A model generated the notes under the pieces. That model was not told the DNA's origin. It did no database searches and was given only the letters and a program-made list of their open reading frames with translations. From Lachnospiraceae bacterium (GTDB lineage Bacteria; Bacillota_A; Clostridia; Lachnospirales; Lachnospiraceae), in assembly GCA_004556565.1 (NCBI GenBank), contig SFGN01000142.1, forward strand, positions 1 to 5,035: 5,035 bases of DNA, read 5' to 3'. The position numbers and the translations under genes are program-made. Shown piece after piece: positions 1-4,940 of the stretch. Numbering within the stretch: position 1 is the first letter of the stretch; each line of letters opens with the position of its first letter.

Positions 1-20
1 AGAATGCTTTTTCGAGAGTG

Positions 21-70
21 CAGTTGTAAAAACGCAGGCGTAGCGGGCTACGCTGAGGCTTTTACAACTG
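21..70. repeat. 50-bp imperfect inverted repeat
   Basis: The outer arms CAGTTGTAAAA (21-31) and TTTTACAACTG (60-70) are exact complements, 11 bp. The inner arms GCGTAG (38-43) and CTACGC (48-53) pair around a CGGG loop. Between the two stems is a mostly unpaired internal loop of about six bases per side. As RNA this would be a long two-part hairpin in either direction. There is no T-run directly after it on the minus strand, so it is not a classic terminator for the small gene at 130-252. The regular shape suggests a dispersed palindromic repeat or a small non-autonomous element, but only one copy is visible here. Plus-strand reading frames through it (from about position 4) look like accidental translations of the palindrome. 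Confidence 0.6.
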
Positions 71-129
71 TGCTATCGGGAAAACAGACCAGCGAAACAG
101 TACGGTATTTAGGGTGGATCATACTAGCT

Positions 130-252
130 TTATTTAGAAAGATAGCTCCGGATAAATGCCAGGATTTCTCGTACTCTTTCCGGAGATTCTTTCTGGAGTA
201 ACTCAGTAATCAATTTTACATCCTGTTCCTTTTTGTTCTCTTCACTCGTCAT
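130..252 (-). CDS. Small 40-residue protein beside an XRE regulator
   Basis: The minus strand from ATG (252-250) to TAA (132-130) encodes 40 residues, starting MTSEENKKEQ and ending AFIRSYLSK. GGAGG (265-261) lies 8 bases before the ATG, ideal spacing, and this is the main reason to call it a gene. The protein has a charged, probably flexible N-terminus (residues 1-10). A single amphipathic helix follows (about 11-38), with hydrophobic residues at regular intervals (VKLITELL, VREILAFIRSYL). There is no signal peptide or convincing membrane span. I recall similar short proteins with a C-terminal 'RxxxxFIRxL'-like helix next to small XRE regulators in Lachnospiraceae, but no function is known to me. 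It lies downstream of the XRE gene on the same strand, 152 bp away, probably with its own promoter. A longer plus-strand frame overlaps it but lacks comparable support. Confidence 0.72.
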   Translation of the reverse strand: MTSEENKKEQDVKLITELLQKESPERVREILAFIRSYLSK

Positions 253-260
253 ATGTACTA

Positions 261-265
261 CCTCC
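261..265 (-). promoter_or_regulatory. Ribosome binding site of the 40-residue gene
   Basis: GGAGG on the minus strand ends 8 bases before the ATG at 252. It decides both the strand and the start of this short gene. Confidence 0.75.
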
Positions 266-308
266 GACCACAAACCTTCGTTTGATTTTTTTATATTGTT
301 AAGTGTGT

Positions 309-332
309 GGATAATAGCAGATGGCTTTATCC
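309..332 (-). promoter_or_regulatory. Extended -10 promoter inside a hairpin/dyad, upstream of the 40-residue gene
   Basis: On the minus strand TGC-TATTAT (319-311) is an extended -10 element, placing a transcription start near 304, about 50 bases ahead of the small gene. No good -35 box is visible. The element sits within an inverted repeat: GGATAA-T-AGC (309-318) pairs with GCTTTATCC (324-332), 9 bp with one bulged T and a 5-base loop. A repressor bound to the dyad would cover the -10 box. The XRE protein encoded just upstream is a plausible candidate, by inference only. Confidence 0.35.
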
Positions 333-386
333 GTTCTTACTCAATTAACAAGACGTAAATTAATAACTAACCAAATTTTTGAAATC

Positions 387-402
387 GTCCACTATAGTGG
401 AC
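387..402. promoter_or_regulatory. Perfect 16-bp palindrome, candidate operator
   Basis: GTCCACTATAGTGGAC is its own reverse complement over all 16 bases. It starts 2 bases after the stop codon of the XRE gene, in the gap before the 40-residue gene. As RNA it could make only a 6-bp stem with a UAUA loop, and no T-run follows on either strand. A binding site for a dimeric protein therefore fits better than a terminator. The centre holds TATAGT on both strands, resembling a -10 box, but no matching -35 box is seen. Confidence 0.4.
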
Positions 403-404
403 AC

Positions 405-602
405 TTATTTGTAGTCGGAGTCATATAGGTCGGAAATGTGAACATGAAGACCTTTTGCAATCTTCTCCAAAGTTGCTAATGTCGGATTTGCCGATTCGTT
501 CATCAGTTTGTGGATGGCCGATTTTGACACTCCCGTCATTCTTGCAACCTGTCGATCTGATAGATTTCGGTTGTGCATTATTTCACAAAGTAAGAGTTTC
601 AT
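405..602 (-). CDS. Small XRE/Cro-family helix-turn-helix regulator
   Basis: This 65-residue protein is almost entirely one HTH_3/XRE DNA-binding domain. The first helix is near residues 2-12. The scaffold helix is SDRQVARMTG (15-24), the turn GVS, and the recognition helix SKSAIHKLMN (26-35). The pattern NPTLATLEKIAKGL (39-52) is typical of the family's fourth and fifth helices, and the tail reads DLYDSDYK. There is no ligand or dimerisation domain, so it probably binds DNA as a simple dimer, like a phage Cro protein or small element repressor. The MKLLL start matches the usual N-terminus of close relatives as I remember them. No Shine-Dalgarno precedes it; instead TATAAT ends 6 bases before the ATG, suggesting a leaderless message. 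It is transcribed away from the integrase. Targets may be the nearby dyads (387-402, 309-332, 1001-1017), which is not shown by the sequence. Confidence 0.88.
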   Translation of the reverse strand: MKLLLCEIMHNRNLSDRQVARMTGVSKSAIHKLMNESANPTLATLEKIAKGLHVHISDLYDSDYK

Positions 603-614
603 GCACTTATTATA
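603..614 (-). promoter_or_regulatory. -10 box directly upstream of the XRE gene
   Basis: A perfect TATAAT lies on the minus strand at 614-609, with AAGTGC between it and the ATG at 602. Transcription would begin at or next to the A of the start codon, so the message would be leaderless. That agrees with the absence of a Shine-Dalgarno. The -35 region is weak: TGGATT at 637-632 with a 17-base spacer matches the consensus at three of six positions. Confidence 0.45.
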
Positions 615-709
615 ATCTTACGGCAATACATAATCCATTGGGAATTACTGGAATATATCGTAGATAATTATGTTTCCATTATATATATTTATTGTCCTTA
701 TAGGCATCA

Positions 710-747
710 CCTATCCCGTTGGCTGACAGGATAGGCATTTTTATTTT
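710..747 (+). terminator. Intrinsic terminator-like hairpin in the integrase upstream region
   Basis: CCTATCC (710-716) pairs with GGATAGG (729-735), leaving a 12-base loop that can add a short GTT/GAC stem. The 3' side runs CATTTTTATTTT (736-747), a T-rich tail expected for rho-independent termination on the plus strand. There is no plus-strand gene upstream in the window, so it would stop a leader transcript heading for the integrase. ATAGG at 700-704 can instead pair with CCTAT at 710-714, breaking the terminator stem. Confidence 0.5.
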
Positions 748-816
748 CGCTTGAATCTTCCATTGTGTAAGAAATTTTCAGGATATCCTTTAATAATTTA
801 AATAATCAAAACTCTC

Positions 817-843
817 TGTACTTTTTCCAACAAAAGATGTACT
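817..843. repeat. Pair of TGTACT direct repeats 21 bp apart
   Basis: TGTACT occurs at 817-822 and 838-843, a spacing of two helical turns, followed by the inverted repeat TTGAT-TAC-ATCAA at 848-860. Together they lie just upstream of the ribosome site at 868. They may be protein-binding sites, but short motifs in AT-rich DNA can recur by chance. Confidence 0.2.
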
Positions 844-881
844 AATCTTGATTACATCAATAAAATCAGGAGGATATATTT

Positions 882-926
882 ATGTCACTTATTTTCTTAC
901 ATAAACTTTTAATATTGGAGATATAG
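882..926 (+). CDS. 14-codon reading frame with a near-perfect ribosome site (leader peptide or gene remnant)
   Basis: AGGAGG (868-873) lies 8 bases before ATG (882), the strongest ribosome site in the left half of the window. The frame ends at TAG (924-926) after 14 residues, MSLIFLHKLLILEI, mostly hydrophobic. No stem or T-run follows immediately. It could be a leader peptide acting on the integrase 115 bases downstream. It could also be the intact start of a gene, such as an excisionase, whose body has been lost. The sequence after the stop shows no clear continuation in any frame. A short ORF can occur by chance, but a full AGGAGG at ideal spacing is unlikely to be accidental. Confidence 0.35.
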   Translation: MSLIFLHKLLILEI

Positions 927-1000
927 AATTTACTTTTTCATTTTAGGAAAATTAATTAAAGACAAACTTTTCCGTTAATGATACATTATAAATGATAATC

Positions 1001-1017
1001 GTACCGGAATCCGGTAC
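1001..1017. promoter_or_regulatory. 17-bp dyad upstream of the integrase, candidate operator
   Basis: GTACCGGA and TCCGGTAC are exact reverse complements around a single central A. The dyad begins just after the best -10 candidates (986-999) and ends 24 bases before the integrase ATG. It would cover the transcription start or early leader, a usual place for a repressor. As RNA it would form a 6-bp stem with a GAAUC loop ahead of the ribosome site, so control of translation is also possible. Confidence 0.45.
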
Positions 1018-1041
1018 ATTCAATGAAAGGATAAGAAGCTT

Positions 1042-2181
1042 ATGAGCATACAGACAAAGATACGAAAAGTCAACGGGAAAGATGTAACTTACTATTACCC
1101 TGTCATATCCACGTATAAGATCGACAAAAGCAAGACCCCCATATGGGGCCCCGGATTTCTGAAAAAAAGCGATGCTGTATTGGAAGAAGCAAAAATGAAA
1201 TCTTCCCTTGAGAAGTCACCTCTTGCAAAACGCTTTCGGGAGGACATTACATTTAAGGAAGTACGAAGCTCATGGATAAAAACGCGTATCCACAAAGAAA
1301 AAGCGACTGCAGACCGTGACCGCAATTATTGCGATACATATTTAAGCGTCTTTGACGACATGGACATCCGGAAGATCACGGCACTTGACATACAGGATTG
1401 GGTCACGCTGCTCGCGCAGAAATATGCCCCTAAAACAATCAATATGTGCTTTAACCTGATGTCCCAGATCATGAATTACGCCATCAGTCCACTCAAGATT
1501 ATTAAGGAAAATCCTTGCAAGGAGAATATCCAGAAACCGAAAATGAAGCGACGCGGCGTGGAATCAGAAAAGTATTGGACCGAAAAAGAACTAAAGGCTT
1601 TCCTTGAACACCCACTCACAAAAAAAGACTCTTATTACCGTATGTATGTCATCCATGCATCTTTTGGGATGCGCCCCGGAGAAGTTTGTGGACTCAGCAT
1701 AGCTGATATTAATACAGAAACCGGCAGGCTGACACTTAACCATGGTATTGACAAGAAAAACCGACTCACGGATCTGAAGAACAGCGGTGCCCAGCGCACG
1801 TTAAAAATTCCAAAACAGCTCACAGAAGTGTTTAAGGAACAAATTGCATATAGCAATTCCCTGCGTGACAAAAATGAAAAATATGCCTATTTATTCGTCA
1901 CTAACGCAGGCTCTCCCATTAACCCCGATACCTACTGTCAGCATTTTCAGCGGTTAATCGAACGGATCAATAAAAACAGCGATGCCCCCTTAAAACCCCT
2001 GACGCCTTATGGATTACGTCATACATTCGCCACCCTTTCCCTGTTTAAGGGTATACACATCAAAGCAGTAGCTGAGATTATGGGAGATTCCGTCGAGACT
2101 GTGATGGTTAATTATGCCCATATACTCGATCAGATGTCAGCAGATTACTTGGAGCTGATGGTCAGCAGCATCTTGGACTAA
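1042..2181 (+). CDS. Tyrosine recombinase / integrase of an integrative element
   Basis: This 379-residue site-specific recombinase cuts and rejoins DNA through a tyrosine-DNA bond, integrating or excising a mobile element. It has the usual three parts: an N-terminal region (about 1-65) of arm-binding type, a SAM-like core-binding domain (about 68-160), and the catalytic domain (about 175-375). Visible active-site residues are R211 in FGMRPGEV, K246 in DLKNSGAQR, R326 in TPYGLRHTF and nucleophile Y358 in VNYAHI. Two usual histidines are replaced: Tyr323 stands where HxxR normally has His, and Asp349 where LGHS has His. Length and ends are normal and there is no frameshift, so the gene looks intact. 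AAAGGA (1026-1031) lies 10 bases before the ATG. It ends facing the 3' end of tRNA-Pro. No excisionase is visible. It is not XerC/D, given the N-terminal extension and its setting. Confidence 0.93.
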   Translation: MSIQTKIRKVNGKDVTYYYPVISTYKIDKSKTPIWGPGFLKKSDAVLEEAKMKSSLEKSPLAKRFREDITFKEVRSSWIKTRIHKEKATADRDRNYCDTYLSVFDDMDIRKITALDIQDWVTLLAQKYAPKTINMCFNLMSQIMNYAISPLKIIKENPCKENIQKPKMKRRGVESEKYWTEKELKAFLEHPLTKKDSYYRMYVIHASFGMRPGEVCGLSIADINTETGRLTLNHGIDKKNRLTDLKNSGAQRTLKIPKQLTEVFKEQIAYSNSLRDKNEKYAYLFVTNAGSPINPDTYCQHFQRLIERINKNSDAPLKPLTPYGLRHTFATLSLFKGIHIKAVAEIMGDSVETVMVNYAHILDQMSADYLELMVSSILD

Positions 2182-2258
2182 TGCAGAAAGAAGAGTAACT
2201 TCAAATCCACAATTCAATTTCCTTTTTAACTATATAAATCTATTGCATATTATCTTAC

Positions 2259-2290
2259 ATTCTTAATTTATTCTTAGAAAAAATTCTTAA
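2259..2290. repeat. Three direct repeats of ATTCTTA(A/G)
   Basis: ATTCTTAA (2259-2266), ATTCTTAG (2270-2277) and ATTCTTAA (2283-2290) lie 11 and 13 bp apart, roughly on one face of the helix. They fall between the integrase stop and the tRNA terminator. Integrase arm-binding sites are often short direct repeats of this kind near an att site, but AT-rich DNA makes chance repeats common. Confidence 0.25.
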
Positions 2291-2310
2291 CAGAATTTTG
2301 CTTTCAGCAA

Positions 2311-2347
2311 AAAATAAAGGATTGTGATTACCACAATCCTTTATTTT
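2311..2347. terminator. Bidirectional intrinsic terminator between integrase and tRNA operon
   Basis: AAAATAAAGGATTGTG (2311-2326) and its exact complement (2332-2347) form a 16-bp stem around a 5-base loop. Each strand ends the stem in TTTATTTT, so each direction has a U-rich 3' side. It can end the minus-strand tRNA-Gln/tRNA-Pro transcript and the plus-strand integrase transcript. Confidence 0.85.
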
Positions 2348-2364
2348 ACGCTATTTTTTTTAAG

Positions 2365-2438
<74 letters not shown>

Positions 2439-2446
2439 ATAAAATT

Positions 2447-2470
2447 GGGAATCTGTTTTGTCAGATTCCC
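2447..2470 (-). other. Hairpin between the two tRNA genes
   Basis: On the minus strand GGGAATCTG and CAGATTCCC form a perfect 9-bp stem with an ACAAAA loop, followed by AATTTTAT. It fills most of the 34-base gap between tRNA-Gln and tRNA-Pro. It may be a processing signal, or a partial terminator that lowers tRNA-Pro relative to tRNA-Gln. Confidence 0.6.
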
Positions 2471-2472
2471 GA

Positions 2473-2544
2473 CTACGGAAAAGGGACTTGAACCCCTACT
2501 AACAGAGTCAGAGTCTGCTGTGCTGCCAATTACACCATTCCGCA
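2473..2544 (-). tRNA. tRNA-Gln (anticodon CTG)
   Basis: A complete 72-base cloverleaf on the minus strand. The acceptor stem is TGCGGAA with TTCCGTA, including one G-U pair. The D-stem is GTGT/GCAC. The anticodon stem GCAGA/TCTGT encloses the loop CTCTGAC, which gives anticodon CTG for the glutamine codon CAG. The T-arm is AGGGG-TTCAAGT-CCCTT and the discriminator is G, usual for glutamine tRNAs. The 3' CCA is not encoded (TCG follows). It is the first gene of the operon. Confidence 0.95.
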
Positions 2545-2562
2545 TTACACTCTTTAAGTCTT

Positions 2563-2585
2563 GTTGTGTGCTTGTCACACGCAAC
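2563..2585 (-). other. Short hairpin in the 5' leader of the tRNA transcript
   Basis: On the minus strand GTGTG (2580-2576) pairs with CACAC (2570-2566) around a 5-base ACAAG loop, extended by GTT/AAC across a small bulge. It begins at about the predicted transcription start and would sit at the very 5' end of the precursor, upstream of the RNase P site of tRNA-Gln. Confidence 0.35.
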
Positions 2586-2591
2586 ATGGTT

Positions 2592-2619
2592 ATTATATCA
2601 AATCTCTAAAAAAAATCAA
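2592..2619 (-). promoter_or_regulatory. Promoter of the tRNA-Gln/tRNA-Pro operon
   Basis: On the minus strand TTGATT (2619-2614) is the -35 box and a perfect TATAAT (2597-2592) the -10 box, 16 bases apart. TGA directly before TATAAT makes an extended -10. Transcription should start near 2585, about 41 bases before tRNA-Gln. This is the best housekeeping (sigma-A) promoter in the window. Confidence 0.75.
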
Positions 2620-2685
2620 GTACTTTTTCAAACTTATTTCGATTGATTTTTTTATGAATCGCGCTAAATTTTCAGAATATTACTG

Positions 2686-2712
2686 CAGGGCGGGTATTTA
2701 AAGCCCGCCCTG
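2686..2712 (-). terminator. GC-rich hairpin downstream of dapL
   Basis: CAGGGCGGG (2686-2694) and CCCGCCCTG (2704-2712) form a perfect 9-bp stem with a 9-base AT-rich loop, about 100 bases after the dapL stop. No strong T-run follows on the minus strand (CAGTAATATTC), while the plus side reads TGTTCCGTTT. It is probably the end of the dap transcript but not a textbook one. I see no gene between it and dapL. Confidence 0.55.
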
Positions 2713-2810
2713 TTCCGTTTCAGCTAAACTTCTCTTACAATTTGCAGCTTTCAGTGTATGCCGATCATGTCGACAATTTATCTATAATGCCTGTTGCATA
2801 TGAACAGAGA

Positions 2811-4025
2811 TTACATTTTTTTGATTCTTTCAATCGCAGCCACAGTGTTCTCATATGAACCGAATGCCGTCAACCGGAAGTATCCTTCTCCGCTCGGCCC
2901 GAATCCCGATCCAGGCGTACCCACTACATTTGCATTTTCAAGAAGATAATCAAAAAATTCCCATGATGTCATACTGCCGGGTGTCTTAAGCCAGATATAC
3001 GGGGCATTCACTCCGCCCGATACAGTATAGCCTGCGTCCTTCAGGCCCTGATAAATGACCTTTGCATTATTCATATAATAAGCAACCTGTTCTGAGAGCT
3101 GTGCCTTTCCTGCGTCTGAATATACAGCCTCCCCTGCTTTCTGGACAATGTACGGTGCACCGTTATATTTCGTTCCGTGACGTCTCGCCCACAGAGAATG
3201 AAGCGTAACATCGCCGCATTTTAAATCTTTCGGAATGATGGTCGCTCCAAGGCGCACACCGGTAAATCCGGCATTCTTTGAGAAGCTTCTCAGCTCGATA
3301 GCACATGTTCTCGCCCCTTCACACTCATAAATCGTATGCGGGACATCCGCTTCGGAAATATATGCCTCGTAAGCCGCATCATAAATAATGACTGCTCCTA
3401 CTTTATTCGCATAATCCACCCATTCCTGAAGCTGTGCCTTTGTGATAGTTGAGCCCGTCGGATTATTCGGGAAGCAGAGATAAATGATATCCGGTGTCTC
3501 TTTCGGAAGCTCCGGCGCAAAATTGTTGTCTGCCGTACAAGGCATATAAATAACATCGCTCCATGTTTCTTTTAACGGATCATAAGTGCCTGTCCTTCCT
3601 GCCATGACGTTTGTATCCACATACACCGGATACACCGGATCACAGACTGCTATTTTATTATCAACACTGAAAATCTCCTGTATATTTCCTGAATCACATT
3701 TTGCTCCGTCGGAAATAAACACTTCATCCGCCGATATATCGCATCCTTTATCCTGATAATCGTTTTTTGCCATTGCATTTCTTAAAAATTCATACCCAAG
3801 ATCAGGTGCATATCCGTGAAATGTCTCCGCTGCCGCCATCTCATCAACTGCATCGTGAAGAGCGTCGATAATTGCCGGGGCAAGCGGCTGTGTAACATCA
3901 CCGATTCCCAGACGGATAATCGATTTGTCCGGATTGGCTGCCGTGTAAGCTGCCACTTTTTTCCCGATAGTAGAAAACAGATAACTGCCCGGTAATTTCA
4001 GATAATTGTCATTTACTTTAAACAT
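2811..4025 (-). CDS. dapL: LL-diaminopimelate aminotransferase
   Basis: This 404-residue PLP enzyme transfers an amino group from glutamate to tetrahydrodipicolinate, making LL-2,6-diaminopimelate in one step in the cytoplasm and bypassing the acylated intermediates of the DapD/C/E route. It is a class I/II aminotransferase. The N-terminus FKVNDNYLKLPGSYLF and early RLGIGDVTQPL are DapL hallmarks. FPNNPTG (185-191) is the fold-type I motif, D216 in IIYDAAY contacts the pyridine nitrogen, K250 in SFSKNAG is the PLP lysine, and R384 in GYFRLTAFG binds the substrate carboxylate. Length is normal. The frame also opens at GTG (4031), but AAGGAG (4040-4035) is only 3 bases from it and 9 from ATG 4025, so ATG is preferred. 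It follows dapF by 39 bp on the same strand, placing the two consecutive enzymes in one operon. Confidence 0.97.
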   Translation of the reverse strand: MFKVNDNYLKLPGSYLFSTIGKKVAAYTAANPDKSIIRLGIGDVTQPLAPAIIDALHDAVDEMAAAETFHGYAPDLGYEFLRNAMAKNDYQDKGCDISADEVFISDGAKCDSGNIQEIFSVDNKIAVCDPVYPVYVDTNVMAGRTGTYDPLKETWSDVIYMPCTADNNFAPELPKETPDIIYLCFPNNPTGSTITKAQLQEWVDYANKVGAVIIYDAAYEAYISEADVPHTIYECEGARTCAIELRSFSKNAGFTGVRLGATIIPKDLKCGDVTLHSLWARRHGTKYNGAPYIVQKAGEAVYSDAGKAQLSEQVAYYMNNAKVIYQGLKDAGYTVSGGVNAPYIWLKTPGSMTSWEFFDYLLENANVVGTPGSGFGPSGEGYFRLTAFGSYENTVAAIERIKKM

Positions 4026-4064
4026 GATCACTCTCTCCTTATTCTTTCAGTTTTTCTTAGTTTA

Positions 4065-4910
4065 TCAAGTTAATTTCTCCGGATTCCATTCTCCGTCAAA
4101 CACAACCTCCGCAGGTCCTGTCATGAAAACTCTGTTTTTGTCTCTGTCCCAGTAAATCTCCAGGTCGCCGCCCAGAAGCTTTACCGTCACATAGTCATCC
4201 GTCAGCCCGTTCAATATGCAGGAGACAGCCACCGCACACGCACCCGTCCCGCATGCCAGAGTCTCCCCTGAACCGCGCTCCCATACACGCATCTGCACGG
4301 TCTGCCTGTCCAGTATCTTTACAAATTCTGTATTGACCCTTTTCGGAAAACGCTCATGGTTCTCAAAAAGCGGTCCGATTTTTTCAATTTCCAGATTTTC
4401 GACATCATCCATATAGACAACTGCATGAGGATTTCCCATAGAAACACATGTAATGTGATATTCCTGTCCGCCTGCCAGGATCGGGGCGTCGATCACCTGA
4501 TCTGTATCCGCCTCAACCGGAATTTCTGCTGCCGCAAGAACCGGCTGTCCCATATCTACTTTTACTTTCCGGACCTTGCCGCCCTCCACTGTCAGATCAA
4601 GATATTTAATTCCCGCCAGCGTTTCGATAGAAATCTTTGTTTTGTCCGTCAGGCCATAGTCATATACATATTTTGCAACACAGCGGATACCATTTCCGCA
4701 CATTTCCCCGCGGGAGCCGTCTGCATTGTACATTTCCATCTCAAAATCTGCCGCCTCTGACGGATTGATAAGGATCAGGCCGTCTGAACCGATTCCATAA
4801 TGTCTGTCACTTATCCGGACCGCAGTTTCTGAAGGATTCTCAACTTTTTCTTTCAGACAGTTCACATATACATAATCATTCCCTGCCCCTTGCATTTTCG
4901 TAAATCTCAT
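4065..4910 (-). CDS. dapF: Diaminopimelate epimerase
   Basis: This 281-residue cytoplasmic, cofactor-independent epimerase converts LL-diaminopimelate to the meso form, the precursor of lysine and a usual peptidoglycan cross-linking residue. Both catalytic cysteines are present in their usual motifs: C71 in EMCGNGIRC and C220 in GSGETLACGTGACA. Other family landmarks are the start FTKMQGAGNDYV, DGLILI (43-48), YNADGS (61-66), MGNPHAV (158-164) and ERGSGE. The protein forms two mirror-like halves, each giving one cysteine. ATG 4910 is chosen because AGGAGAGG (4922-4915) lies just upstream and the family begins here. The frame stays open upstream to a TTG at 5021, but those 37 residues are translated insertion-element DNA. 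It is the first gene of the dapF-dapL operon. Length is normal and no defect is seen. Confidence 0.97.
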   Translation of the reverse strand: MRFTKMQGAGNDYVYVNCLKEKVENPSETAVRISDRHYGIGSDGLILINPSEAADFEMEMYNADGSRGEMCGNGIRCVAKYVYDYGLTDKTKISIETLAGIKYLDLTVEGGKVRKVKVDMGQPVLAAAEIPVEADTDQVIDAPILAGGQEYHITCVSMGNPHAVVYMDDVENLEIEKIGPLFENHERFPKRVNTEFVKILDRQTVQMRVWERGSGETLACGTGACAVAVSCILNGLTDDYVTVKLLGGDLEIYWDRDKNRVFMTGPAEVVFDGEWNPEKLT

Positions 4911-4914
4911 ATAT

Positions 4915-4928
4915 CCTCTCCTAGTATA
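4915..4928 (-). promoter_or_regulatory. dapF ribosome site and adjoining -10-like box
   Basis: AGGAGAGG (4922-4915) lies 4 bases before the ATG at 4910, with the AGGAG core 7 bases away. It fixes the dapF start. TATACT (4928-4923) directly abuts it and matches a -10 box at five of six positions. Used as a promoter it would start transcription within the ribosome site, and no -35 box is visible. The real promoter is more likely further upstream, inside or beyond the insertion-element end. Confidence 0.5.
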
Positions 4929-4940
4929 AGCCACATTAGT

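Larger units (their letters stand above)
603..1041. other. AT-rich divergent intergenic region between XRE regulator and integrase
   Basis: No protein gene of ordinary size is visible on either strand in these 439 bases. From left to right the region holds the XRE promoter, a possible plus-strand promoter (TTGGGA at 638-643, GATAAT at 663-668, spacer 19, weak) and a terminator-like hairpin (710-747). Next come paired TGTACT repeats (817-843), a small inverted repeat TTGAT-TAC-ATCAA (848-860) and a strong ribosome site with a 14-codon frame (868-926). A dyad just before the integrase (1001-1017) closes the region. The -10 choices for the integrase are TATAAA (986-991) or GATAAT (994-999), both without a good -35. 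The length and density of sites suggest a control region, or the remains of deleted genes. Confidence 0.5.

Noticed and set aside
4..201. 65-codon plus-strand reading frame at the left edge
   Set aside because: It translates the 21-70 palindrome, has no ribosome site visible, and overlaps in antisense the better supported 40-residue gene with GGAGG.
413..421. AGTCGGAGT shared with the 3' end of tRNA-Pro (2364-2372), a possible att copy
   Set aside because: It is 9 bases only and lies inside the codons for the conserved C-terminus (DSDY) of the XRE protein. Integration there would split that gene, so chance is more likely.
455..667. 70-codon plus-strand frame opposite the XRE gene
   Set aside because: It is antisense to a recognisable HTH domain and crosses its promoter; no ribosome site.
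724..732. TGACAGGAT shared with the T-arm of tRNA-Pro (2371-2379), a possible att copy
   Set aside because: The match stops after 9 bases, is internal to a terminator hairpin, and would leave an element made of the integrase alone.
1095..1871. Minus-strand reading frames opposite the integrase
   Set aside because: They are antisense to an intact, clearly recognisable recombinase, with no supporting signals.
4216..4760. Plus-strand reading frames opposite dapF (4216-4416 and 4356-4760)
   Set aside because: They are shadows of dapF, without recognisable domains or ribosome sites.
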